From the NCBI RefSeq assembly GCF_020172665.1, contig NZ_CP083985.1:3116040-3180039 (forward strand): DNA of 64,000 nt, written 5' to 3'. The notes beneath the pieces are model-generated. The model had not been told where the DNA came from. It did no database searches and was given only the letters and a program-made list of their open reading frames with translations. Below, piece by piece: positions 47,048 through 55,106 of this stretch (position 1 is the first letter of the stretch; each line of letters begins with the position of its first letter). The translations under genes were made by a program, and so were the position numbers. This DNA comes from [Mycobacterium] zoologicum (lineage in GTDB: Bacteria > Actinomycetota > Actinomycetes > Mycobacteriales > Mycobacteriaceae).

Positions 47048-50000
47048 TAATGCCGTCCGTCGCGGCGGGTCCGGTACTCCTCGATCGTCATCGTTTGCAG
47101 CCGCGAGAACGTACCGCTCGGGTTGTCGACGAAACCGATAGCCTTCACGTACGGCTCGATGACGTGCACCTTCTGCAACGGGGTGACGATCAACAGCTGC
47201 AAGCCCAGCGTCGCGAAGAGATCAAGCGCGTAGCGGGTCGAGACGTCCGAGCCGCGCCCGAACGCCTCGTCGATGACCGCGAACCGGAAGTCGCGTGATC
47301 GTTCGACACCCCATTCCAGACCGAACTGGTACGCCAGCGATGCGGCGAGGATGGTGTAGGCGAGCTTCTCCTTCTGGCCGCCGGACTTGCCGTCGGAGTC
47401 GCTGTAGTGCTCCCACTCGATATCGGTGTCGGCGTCGCGTTCGGAGGCGGAGAATGCGAACCAATTGCGTACATCGGTGACGCGCCGAGTCCAGTTCTTG
47501 TCGGATTCGGCGTAGCCGTCTCGGCCGCGGAATCGCTCGATGATCCGTTTGACATCGAGGAAGCGCTGCTCGGAGTACTGGTCCCCGTCGACGGCGAGGC
47601 TGTCGTTGGTCAGGTTGCGCAGCTCCGAACGGAACTGCGCAACATCGCTGTTGGTGGTGGGCTCTTTCTCCAGCTTGATGTAGCGGCCCGGGTTGTAGGG
47701 CACCGCACCGAGCGCTTCGTTGATGCGGTTGACCCGCTCGTCGATGGCCGCGGCCTGCCGACCCAGCCAGTTGTTGAACCCGGCCAGCTCCTGGATGGCG
47801 TTCTTATTGAGCTGCTCTTTGAACTCGGCTTCGAATCGCGGCAGATCGTCGTTGGCGACGCGGTCACGCAGCGCCAGGAAATCGGCGCGGGCCTCGACGG
47901 TGGCGTCCATGTCCGCACGGAACTCGGGCCAGCGGCGCAGGACGTCGCTCATGTACTGCCCCAGGTTCAGGGCGTGACCGTTGAGTTGGCCGGTGCGACG
48001 CTCGATCCGGCGGTGCAGATCCGCTGAGAGCGCGACCTCGGTGTCCGCGCAGTCGACCGCACGCACCGGACGGTTTTTCCCGAGCCGCTCACCAAGGGCC
48101 GGATACGACGCCTGGGCGGCGATCAGTTCCTCTTCGGGCCGGCCGGCCACGAAGTCGTCGTCACGCTTTTTGCCTTGCTCGGCTTGGATTTTCGTAGCCT
48201 GCGCGGTGGCCAGTTGTCCGGTGATCTTGTCGATCAACTCCCCCACCACGCGGGCCTGCTCGGCGTTATCGACGAGAGCTCGAGTGATTTCCGCCAGTCG
48301 TGATGACCCCTGCTGTAGTCGGACCCGTTCGGCGTCATGGTCTTTCGCACGCAACTCGGCTTCGTCGGCATCCAGGTCGGTCCAGGAGCCGAAGGTCTCC
48401 AGCCGGGCCAGCGCTTCCAAACCCGCTTGCAGCCCGTCACGCCGCGACATGAGCTGCGCGAGTCCGGCGGCCACACCGGCAAGCTCATCCTCGGCCTCGG
48501 TGCGTTCGGCGTACAGCGCGGCGATCTTTCGTTCGTTGGCCCAGCCCAGCACCCACCGGCGCGGGTCGTCGTGGCGGTGCCGGTCGTCCTTTTCGTGGCG
48601 CTCACCGGAGCGCACCTGGCCCTCGCGGGTAACGGCACGCTTGCAACTGCGGAACTCCGCCAGGTCAGCCGCGCAGCGGTGGTCGGCGCGCTTGGTCAGT
48701 TCATCGACCAGGTAATCCCGGAACGGTCCGTCCTTGACGTCGAGGCAGTCGGCGAGTATCAGCCTGTCGCTGACCGGTCGTTGCAGCCGAACTCGTTGCC
48801 GGGGAACCCGTTCGTAGACCAGCTTGGCGCCGGTCACCTGTCCGCCGCGGCCTCGGAAGGTGAGCCGTCGGCCGTTCACCCAGCCGGTGACGGCGTCGTA
48901 GTGTTGTTGCGGCACCAGCAGCGACAGCGCGAACCCGCGCAGCACCCGTTCGGCGGCGCCCCGCCATGGCGCGTGTTCATCGGCGACGTCGATGAGCTCA
49001 CCGGCGTAGGGCAGATCTTCCGGTGTCAGTCCGAGGTCGGCGCAGAGTTCCGCGCGCACGTCGACCTGTTCGACAGGCAGGTTGCTGGTGCGGTTCTCCA
49101 AGCTGGTCAGTTCGGCGGCGAGCAGGTCACATCTCCGCTGCAGGTCCTGCTCGCGGCCGATCTGCTCGGAGGTGGCGGTGTCGAGGGCACGCTTGTCGTC
49201 GAGTCGATGCGTGCGTTCGGTGGGCAGCGCAGCGGTCAGCGCCGCGAATTCCGCACTGCCGGTGACGGGTTTCAGCCCCGCGGCGTCGACGGCCGCGTCG
49301 AACAGGGTGCGGGCACCGCGACGTTTGTCGGCTTGGGTTTGCGCCTCGCGGGCCAGCCGCTCCAACTCGCCGATACGGTCCCCGCCAGCCTTGGCACGTT
49401 CTTCGATGAGCGATTCGCGTTCGTCGGTCATCACCTGTTGCCGGGCTTTGGCGGTGTCCTGCTCGGCCAACAGCGCCGCGCCTTTGACCTCTAGATCCGC
49501 AATCTCGTCGGCGAACAGACCGGCGCGAAGTTCGGCGATGAACAGTGCGACCGCGGATCGTTCGCGATCGAGTGCGTCGCGTTCAGCAAGCGCGGCATCG
49601 TATTTCGCGGCGGTCGCCGCGATGGGCTCCAGAGCTTCCAACTGCTCGCGGGCGCGCTTCACGGCGTCGTGGGCCTTGGTCAGGTCGTCGAAGTGGGCGA
49701 TGATGTCCGCGACACGCGCACTGGCGTCGCTGGGTTCGAGCATGTGGTCACGCACGAAGTCGTTGAGGTTGCCGACCGATTTCATCGAGACCGTCTGGTG
49801 GAACAGCTCCAGCGCCTGCTCCGAGCGCACTCCCAGTAGGCGACGCAACGACGTTGCGTATTTGGGGAATTCGTCGAAGATCTCGGTCCCCGACGCTCGC
49901 AACCTTTTGCGAAGATCCCGCAAGTCGGTGCCGAAGTCGGCGAAGTCCGTGGCGACCGAGAGTTCCTTGGTCGCAGTGACGTAGAAACGGTAGGGCTGGC

Positions 50001-50442
50001 CGGTGGGCTCCCGCTGTTGAAAGACCTGCGCCAAGGTCACTGTCTCGTTGTGTCCGTGGTTGATGAATACGCCGAGAATCACCGAGTAAGTGCGGCGGTT
50101 CTCCCGCAGTCCCTTGGGACGCGACTTGCTGGTGGCCTCGACCCGTTCCGACTTGTAGTGGCCTTCGACGTAGGAGCGCAGGGTGCGTTCCTTGGCGTCA
50201 GCGCCGGCGGCCTTGTTGTAGGCGGCCTTGTGGGCCGGCACCAGCAGTGTGGTGAGCGCGTCGACGACCGTCGACTTGCCTGAGCCGATATCGCCGGTGA
50301 GCAGGGAGGTTTCGGTGCCGGGGGTGAACCGCCAGATCTGATTGTCGAAGGTGCCCCAGTTGTAAACCTCCGCGTAGGCCAGGCGGTAGCCGGCCCGCGG
50401 GGCGGGGCCGAGCTCGACCGCGGAGAACAGTCCATCACTCAT
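47047..50442 (-). CDS. jetC: Wadjet SMC-like ATPase JetC (MksB/EptC-like)
   Basis: 1131 residues. Walker A GDIGSGKS at 50-57, long coiled coils about 260-470 and 650-950 around a central hinge, and a C-terminal ATPase half with SGGQKEKLAYTILAASLAYQ (signature) and FRFAVIDEAFGRGSDV (Walker B). This is the MukB/MksB-type condensin motor that extrudes DNA loops in plasmid defence. Mycobacterium smegmatis EptC, which restricts plasmids, is the known mycobacterial relative. It overlaps jetB by 8 nt. All key ATPase residues are present, so the system is likely functional. Confidence 0.95.
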   Translation of the reverse strand: MSDGLFSAVELGPAPRAGYRLAYAEVYNWGTFDNQIWRFTPGTETSLLTGDIGSGKSTVVDALTTLLVPAHKAAYNKAAGADAKERTLRSYVEGHYKSERVEATSKSRPKGLRENRRTYSVILGVFINHGHNETVTLAQVFQQREPTGQPYRFYVTATKELSVATDFADFGTDLRDLRKRLRASGTEIFDEFPKYATSLRRLLGVRSEQALELFHQTVSMKSVGNLNDFVRDHMLEPSDASARVADIIAHFDDLTKAHDAVKRAREQLEALEPIAATAAKYDAALAERDALDRERSAVALFIAELRAGLFADEIADLEVKGAALLAEQDTAKARQQVMTDERESLIEERAKAGGDRIGELERLAREAQTQADKRRGARTLFDAAVDAAGLKPVTGSAEFAALTAALPTERTHRLDDKRALDTATSEQIGREQDLQRRCDLLAAELTSLENRTSNLPVEQVDVRAELCADLGLTPEDLPYAGELIDVADEHAPWRGAAERVLRGFALSLLVPQQHYDAVTGWVNGRRLTFRGRGGQVTGAKLVYERVPRQRVRLQRPVSDRLILADCLDVKDGPFRDYLVDELTKRADHRCAADLAEFRSCKRAVTREGQVRSGERHEKDDRHRHDDPRRWVLGWANERKIAALYAERTEAEDELAGVAAGLAQLMSRRDGLQAGLEALARLETFGSWTDLDADEAELRAKDHDAERVRLQQGSSRLAEITRALVDNAEQARVVGELIDKITGQLATAQATKIQAEQGKKRDDDFVAGRPEEELIAAQASYPALGERLGKNRPVRAVDCADTEVALSADLHRRIERRTGQLNGHALNLGQYMSDVLRRWPEFRADMDATVEARADFLALRDRVANDDLPRFEAEFKEQLNKNAIQELAGFNNWLGRQAAAIDERVNRINEALGAVPYNPGRYIKLEKEPTTNSDVAQFRSELRNLTNDSLAVDGDQYSEQRFLDVKRIIERFRGRDGYAESDKNWTRRVTDVRNWFAFSASERDADTDIEWEHYSDSDGKSGGQKEKLAYTILAASLAYQFGLEWGVERSRDFRFAVIDEAFGRGSDVSTRYALDLFATLGLQLLIVTPLQKVHVIEPYVKAIGFVDNPSGTFSRLQTMTIEEYRTRRDGRH

Positions 50443-51013
50443 CGTCTACTCCCGCCCCGGCGTATTCCTCCAGTTTCGCCGCGAAGTTCGACAGCGTCGC
50501 AGCGTCGACATACGCCTTAAGGATTCGCCGTACCTCCCAGTGGTCACGCTGCCCGCGCATTTGCCGCAGAAAGCCCAACTCGGCCGTCTTCTTGATGGTG
50601 GTCTCCGCCTGGTCGACGACGCGGGCGTCGTTGGTGGACTCGGCCTGGAACAGCCGCAGCATCTCCACGATCTGCTCGGTGGTCAGCACCAGCCTGCCTT
50701 CGGCGCCGATGGTCTCGAATTCGACGAGCCGCTTGCGCAGCAACACCAGCAGCAGGCTGACGTTGTAGGTCAGTGCGCGCCGCCGGACCAGCCGAGGCAG
50801 CACGTCGTCGCCGTCATCCTGCGATCGGGACCGCAAATAGGCATAGCCTTCGGCGTCGTCAATGACCACGTCGACGCCGATGGTGGCGAAATGATCGCGG
50901 ACACTGGCGCCGAGCCGTTCCAGCGTCACCCAGGTGTCCTCGTCGGACTCGCGGTAGACGACACCTTGCATCAGCCGGATGATCGCGCTGGCAACCGCGT
51001 GTTCATTGCTCAT
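50435..51013 (-). CDS. jetB: Wadjet kleisin-associated subunit JetB (DUF4194)
   Basis: 192 residues, a DUF4194/MksE-like winged-helix protein (GYAYLRSRSQDDGDD, LTYNVSLLLVLLRKRLVEFE). It would bind the JetA kleisin and DNA. Its ATG overlaps the jetA stop by 4 nt and its end overlaps jetC by 8 nt, which is the compact organisation expected for a stoichiometric complex. Confidence 0.93.
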   Translation of the reverse strand: MSNEHAVASAIIRLMQGVVYRESDEDTWVTLERLGASVRDHFATIGVDVVIDDAEGYAYLRSRSQDDGDDVLPRLVRRRALTYNVSLLLVLLRKRLVEFETIGAEGRLVLTTEQIVEMLRLFQAESTNDARVVDQAETTIKKTAELGFLRQMRGQRDHWEVRRILKAYVDAATLSNFAAKLEEYAGAGVDDE

Positions 51014-52446
51014 CGGCGTCGCACCGTCACTTTCGGCAGCCGCGCCCGCTTGATTACTTCTGGATCGGCGGGGTCGACGTAGTCCAGCAGCGTCTCGTCG
51101 TCCGCATCCATCTCGACCGCCACGTCGTCGTCGGCCAGCGCAAGGTAGCCGACGATCTCGGCCGCACCCTTCTCGATCGGATGGATCGCAACCACATCCG
51201 ACAGTAGCGCCGAGGAACCCTCAGGCAGGACGTCGCGGATGATCTCGGTCAGGCGGGCCTGGTCGATGAAGGTCTGAGAGAACAGCAGATCGGCGTCCAC
51301 TTCCTCGGTCCCCTGCTGGATCTTGCTCTCGACCGCTACGGCGACGGGGGGCTGATACAGCGGGCGCTCGAAAGGCAGTGCGATCTCGATGCCCGGCTGG
51401 TCGACTTCGAGGCCGAAGGGCGGAGGGTTGCCGCGAAGGTCAAGGGCGACAACCTCGACAGCCCGGACCAATTCCAGGACGCGCCGGTTCTCCAGCCAGA
51501 CCTGGTCATCGAGGAAGCGGCGCAACTGTTCGGAGATCTGCCGGACGGTGCGCTGCGCGCGATCGGCGGCTTCCGACCAGTCGTGGTGAATGCCGCGGAT
51601 CCGGTCATCGGCAGCGATCGCGTCCAGGGCTGACACCTTGGCGAGCAGCTCGGTGAGCTCGATCTGACGCGACTCCGACAGCAGGAATTCATAGAACGAT
51701 CCGAAGCTGCGGCCCTGATCGGAGCCAGCGATCTGGGAGCGGCTGCCGACCAGCTCGGCCAACAATTCGCCCTTGGAGCCGTCCCAGGCGGCAATCTTCT
51801 CCCGTGCCGCGCGGTCGAGCAGCCGGAAGTTCTCCTCCACCTCACGGAAATCGGACAGCAGCTCGCGCGCGGTGGCCGACAGTTGCTGGTAGCGGTCGCG
51901 CACCGCCGTCGCATCCAGCAAGGTCAGCACGCCGGATTCCACCGCCGCGATCTGCGCATCGATCTCCTCGCGGCGACGGCGCAGCTCGGCTAGGCGCACA
52001 TCGGCCTGCTCCTCGGTGCCGTGCACGATCTGCCGCAACAGTTCGACCACGGTGTGCAGCCGCGATTCGGTGCCCACGAAGGACCGTCCCTGTAGTGAGG
52101 TAACCCATGCGTAAGCCTTCTCGAACGCGGGCGTGACCTCGTAATGCACGTCGTCATCGCCGGGCGGGTAGTAGCGCCTCAGATAGCCGGCGTCGGTGGC
52201 CGCCCAATCCTCCAGGTAGGACCGCGGCTCTTTCGGAAAGCGCTGCTCGACATCATCACTCGCGGTGTTCAAGGCGTATAGGTGATCCCCCAGCGCCGCC
52301 GCGACCTCACCAGCCGGGCAGCCGCCCCGGTTGCTCTCGACGAAGAACGCGCCGAGGAAAGACAAGATCAGCGTGGCGTTGCCGGCGCGCAGCAGCCGCC
52401 ACGCGGGGTGCCGCTCTCGCAGCGCGTCGATCGCCGGGTAGTCCAC
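51010..52446 (-). CDS. jetA: Wadjet kleisin-like subunit JetA (DUF3375)
   Basis: 478 residues from GTG 52446 (MDYPAIDALRERHPAW). DUF3375-type: N-terminal helical domain with LSFLGAFFVESNRG, a middle coiled-coil region (VEENFRLLDRAAREKIAAWDGSKGE in part, about 200-260), and an acidic C-terminus. It is the MksF/kleisin that links the two JetC heads. The promoter is probably leaderless: TACGCT ends 6 nt before GTG. First gene of jetABCD. Confidence 0.93.
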   Translation of the reverse strand: MDYPAIDALRERHPAWRLLRAGNATLILSFLGAFFVESNRGGCPAGEVAAALGDHLYALNTASDDVEQRFPKEPRSYLEDWAATDAGYLRRYYPPGDDDVHYEVTPAFEKAYAWVTSLQGRSFVGTESRLHTVVELLRQIVHGTEEQADVRLAELRRRREEIDAQIAAVESGVLTLLDATAVRDRYQQLSATARELLSDFREVEENFRLLDRAAREKIAAWDGSKGELLAELVGSRSQIAGSDQGRSFGSFYEFLLSESRQIELTELLAKVSALDAIAADDRIRGIHHDWSEAADRAQRTVRQISEQLRRFLDDQVWLENRRVLELVRAVEVVALDLRGNPPPFGLEVDQPGIEIALPFERPLYQPPVAVAVESKIQQGTEEVDADLLFSQTFIDQARLTEIIRDVLPEGSSALLSDVVAIHPIEKGAAEIVGYLALADDDVAVEMDADDETLLDYVDPADPEVIKRARLPKVTVRRR

Positions 52447-52452
52447 GTCCCC

Positions 52453-52458
52453 AGCGTA
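52453..52458 (-). promoter_or_regulatory. -10 element of the jetABCD operon
   Basis: On the minus strand TACGCT ends 6 nt before the jetA GTG, with no ribosome binding site, so jetA mRNA is probably leaderless. No -35 consensus was seen. The 132-nt intergenic region also serves the divergent dehydratase-like gene. Confidence 0.5.
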
Positions 52459-52564
52459 GGGAATGGCACCGACATTTAGCGTGTGAGTGGGTCCGTGGGC
52501 GGAAACGTTGTCGATGGCGGCAGTTCGTCGGCGTCGAACCTGCGTAGAGCCGTACCTGGGGCGC

Positions 52565-52570
52565 TACGCT
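52565..52570 (+). promoter_or_regulatory. -10 element of the dehydratase-like gene
   Basis: TACGCT lies 8 nt before GTG 52579, mirroring the jetA promoter on the other strand. No clear -35 or ribosome binding site. Confidence 0.45.
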
Positions 52571-52578
52571 GCTGTCTC

Positions 52579-53547
52579 GTGCAGCGGACACGCCTGGACA
52601 CTGCCCGGATCCGAGCGGCCCGCGGGGTCATCGATCCGGCTTTTCTCGATACCCCGCTGTACCGCTGCGACGGGCTGGAAGCCGAACTCGGGTGCGCGGT
52701 GAGCATCAAACTCGAAACACTGAACCCGGTCCGCAGTTTCAAAGCCCGCGGTGCCGAGGTCGTCGCGAGCCGCCTCGTCGAGGACGGCGCGCAGGCGGTG
52801 GTGTGCGCCAGCGCAGGCAATCTCGGCCATGCCCTCGCCTGGTCCGGTCGACGCCGGGGACTCACCGTCACCGTCGTGGCATCGCATGCTGCGCCGGCCG
52901 CCAAGCTTGATCGCATCCGCGAATTGGGCGCCCGGCTGGAGTTGGTGGACGGTGACTTCGATGTGGCACGCGAACGGGCGCAGACCATCGCGCGCCACGA
53001 GGGCATCCGACTGGTCCAAGACACCGTGGACATCGAGACCTGCGAAGGCGCGGCGACCATCGGGCTGGAATTGGTGGACGCCGCAACGTCATTCGACGCG
53101 GTCTTGATCGCACTCGGCGGAGGGGCACTGACCATCGGTGTCGGTCATGTGATGAAGGAGCTGGCGCCCGGCGTCGAGGTGATCGGTGTTCAGCCGTTGG
53201 GCGCGCCTGCGATGACGTACTCGTGGCAGCAACGGCGCGTCGTCACCACGGACTCGACCACCACTATCGCCGACGGCGTTGCCAGCCGCAGCCCTATCCC
53301 GGCCGCATTGGACGATCTCCTGCAAGTCGCCGACGACGCCGTCCTGGTCCGGGAGAGCTCGATCATCGCCGGTATGCGACTGCTTCTCGATCATGCGGGT
53401 CTGGTCGTCGAACCCTCGGCCGCACTCGGTGTCGCCGCGATCCTGGAGGATCGCTCCCGCTTCGCCGGTCGGCACGTCGTCACCATCGTGTGCGGCAGCA
53501 ACGTCGATGTGGCGACGTACCGTCGCTGGGTCGGCGTCGGGCCGTAG
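52579..53547 (+). CDS. PLP-dependent threonine/serine dehydratase-like enzyme
   Basis: 322 residues from GTG 52579, chosen because the dehydratase fold begins here (LDTARIRAARGVIDPAFL) and a -10 box lies just upstream. Fold-type II PLP motifs: VRSFKARGAE with the Schiff-base Lys, ASAGNLGHALAW, the phosphate-binding GGGALTIG, and VCGSNVD near the C-terminus. Members deaminate threonine or serine to ketoacids, or act as amino acid racemases. No C-terminal ACT regulatory domain, so it is unlikely to be biosynthetic IlvA. Divergent from jetA. Confidence 0.87.
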   Translation: MQRTRLDTARIRAARGVIDPAFLDTPLYRCDGLEAELGCAVSIKLETLNPVRSFKARGAEVVASRLVEDGAQAVVCASAGNLGHALAWSGRRRGLTVTVVASHAAPAAKLDRIRELGARLELVDGDFDVARERAQTIARHEGIRLVQDTVDIETCEGAATIGLELVDAATSFDAVLIALGGGALTIGVGHVMKELAPGVEVIGVQPLGAPAMTYSWQQRRVVTTDSTTTIADGVASRSPIPAALDDLLQVADDAVLVRESSIIAGMRLLLDHAGLVVEPSAALGVAAILEDRSRFAGRHVVTIVCGSNVDVATYRRWVGVGP

Positions 53548-53554
53548 GAAGCTG

Positions 53555-53589
53555 AAAAAGTGGCCCCCGGAAACTTCTCCGGGGGCCAC
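53555..53589 (-). terminator. Intrinsic terminator of the initiator tRNA gene
   Basis: A perfect 11-bp stem (GTGGCCCCCGG 53560-53570 with CCGGGGGCCAC 53579-53589) and 8-nt loop, followed on the minus strand by five U residues (AAAAA at 53555-53559 on the plus strand). It begins about 11 nt after the tRNA 3' end. It may also stop the converging dehydratase transcript, though without a U-run in that direction. Confidence 0.9.
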
Positions 53590-53599
53590 CTTCCACTAG

Positions 53600-53673
53600 T
53601 AGCGGGGACAGGATTCGAACCTGCGACCTCTGGGTTATGAGCCCAGCGAGCTACCGAGCTGCTCCACCCCGCG
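53600..53673 (-). tRNA. Initiator tRNA-fMet (anticodon CAU)
   Basis: A 74-nt cloverleaf without encoded CCA. The anticodon loop is CTCATAA on a stem with three consecutive G-C pairs (GGG/CCC), the initiator hallmark. C1 faces U72, leaving the first acceptor pair unformed, as needed for formylation and exclusion from EF-Tu. The T arm GGTTCGAATCC is normal. It is followed by its own terminator at 53555-53589. Confidence 0.96.
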
Positions 53674-53977
53674 TCGGTAGGTACGAGGTTACCGAATAGG
53701 CGGCGACCGCGCCAAATCGCCTGCTGTCGAAGCCCTCGCCAGCCCGTCGTGGGAACGCAGCGGCTCAAATCGGCCTGTAATCAAAATTAACTAATCTGGG
53801 GCCCGCATCCACTTCTACCCAGCACGTCCTGCGACTATCGAGGGCAAAATCGGGAATGCAAAATTAACTTTCCTCTTGCAGCGCGGCCTCGGCCGTGGCA
53901 TGCTTCTCGCACAAGCCAATTGAGTCCTGCATCACATCCCGCTGCGGCGGGACCAGAAGAGTCGGGAGAACTTTCAG
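53674..53977 (+). promoter_or_regulatory. 304-nt non-coding region upstream of the mce operon
   Basis: No gene is supported here. The left part should hold the tRNA promoter (minus strand). CAAAATTAACT occurs twice exactly (53782-53792 and 53859-53869), 77 nt apart, AT-rich against the background and possibly a regulator site for the mce operon. TTGCAG (53876-53881) and CATGCT (53899-53904), 17 nt apart, are a possible promoter. GGGAGA (53964-53969) is the ribosome binding site of the first gene. Confidence 0.5.
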
Positions 53978-54211
53978 ATGCCAGGCATTGTCGACGGCAT
54001 TGGCCGTCTACTCAGCTATCGGATGAGCGTCGGTGAACTGATCGGCATGGGCCTGATCATCGGCACGCCCTACCTGATCATCGGGTTGGTCTGGTCGTTG
54101 ACCCACACCGCGCACCTGCACGAGATGCAAGGACTTGACCTGATCGTGTCCTTCCTAGGGTCGATCGTGTCGTGGCCGGTGCTGCTGGTCTCCAACGTGT
54201 GCATGCAGTGA
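53978..54211 (+). CDS. Small two-helix membrane protein heading the mce operon
   Basis: 77 residues, ATG 53978 with GGGAGA 8 nt upstream. Two predicted transmembrane helices (about 19-43 and 55-75) with a short His-rich loop between (THTAHLHEMQ). It ends 4 nt before yrbEA, so it is co-transcribed with the importer. I do not recognise a named family. Position suggests a small subunit or assembly factor of the YrbE/Mce complex, but nothing in the sequence shows what it does. Confidence 0.75.
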   Translation: MPGIVDGIGRLLSYRMSVGELIGMGLIIGTPYLIIGLVWSLTHTAHLHEMQGLDLIVSFLGSIVSWPVLLVSNVCMQ

Positions 54212-54215
54212 CCCG

Positions 54216-55103
54216 ATGGCCACACCGGATTCCGCGCGTCGGCTGATCCAACTCGCCGACCGACAACTGGCCGGCCGAGCAGGCCTGCGCGCCGTCGTCG
54301 ACTGGCTCGTGCAGTACCTGCAGAACCATCCGATCCAGTCGCTGGGCACCGGCGGCAGCCAAGTGGTACTGGGGGTGCGAGCCGTCCAGTACCTGTTCGT
54401 CGACCTGTTCACCGGCCGGCTGCTGCTCGGCGAGTTCATCGACCAGACGGCGTTCGTGGCCGGCGCCGCTTTCCTGCCAACGGTTTTCGTCACCATCCCG
54501 GTGGGAGTGACACTCTCGATCCAGTTCAGTGTGCTAGCCGGCCAAGTCGGCGCCTCATCACTGGCCGGCGCGGCCACCGGGCTGGTCATCATCCGCCAGG
54601 CGGCTCCCCTGGTCGCCGCGATGCTGCTCGCGGTGGCCGTCGGTTCCGCGGTCTGCGCCGACCTGGGCTCACGGGCCATGCGCGAAGAGATCCAGGCCAT
54701 GGAGGTCATGGGCGTCTCACCGGTGCGGCGTCTGGTGGTTCCGCGACTGGCCGCCCTGATGACCGTCGGCGTACTGCTCACCGGCATCACCTTTTTCGTC
54801 GGCTACGTCGCCGGCTACATCTTCAACGTTTTCCTGCAGAACGGGACCGCCGGCTCGTTCATCGCCACCTTCTCGTCGTTCTCCGACGTCGGAGACATGT
54901 GGCTGGCATTCGCCAAATCGATCGTCTTCGGGATGATCGTCGCGATCGTCAGCTGCCAGAAGGGCCTCGACAGCCACGGCGGACCCGCCGGCGTCGCCAA
55001 CTCGGTGAACGCCGCCGTCGTCGAGTCCATCCTGCTTCTGATGTTCGTCAACGTCTTGATGAGCCAGCTCTACGTGATCCTGTTCCCCAGGCAGGCGCTG
55101 TAG
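54216..55103 (+). CDS. YrbEA/MlaE-type ABC permease of the Mce importer
   Basis: 295 residues with five to six hydrophobic helices. The cytoplasmic coupling motif REEIQAMEVMGVSPVRRLVVPR corresponds to the conserved EExxAxxxMGxxP segment of MlaE/YrbE permeases that contacts the ATPase. The ATPase (MceG in mycobacteria) is encoded elsewhere. Works as a heterodimer with YrbEB to move lipids delivered by Mce proteins. Confidence 0.93.
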   Translation: MATPDSARRLIQLADRQLAGRAGLRAVVDWLVQYLQNHPIQSLGTGGSQVVLGVRAVQYLFVDLFTGRLLLGEFIDQTAFVAGAAFLPTVFVTIPVGVTLSIQFSVLAGQVGASSLAGAATGLVIIRQAAPLVAAMLLAVAVGSAVCADLGSRAMREEIQAMEVMGVSPVRRLVVPRLAALMTVGVLLTGITFFVGYVAGYIFNVFLQNGTAGSFIATFSSFSDVGDMWLAFAKSIVFGMIVAIVSCQKGLDSHGGPAGVANSVNAAVVESILLLMFVNVLMSQLYVILFPRQAL

Positions 55104-55106
55104 ACA

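Noticed and set aside
53600..53673. tRNA gene as an attachment site for an integrated island
   Set aside because: By eye I found no second copy of the tRNA 3' end and no integrase gene between 39 and 53 kb, so integration at this tRNA is unsupported.
53674..53977. CRISPR array or phage remnants
   Set aside because: Only one pair of 11-bp repeats is present here, and no spacer-repeat periodicity, cas genes or phage structural genes were seen anywhere in the window.
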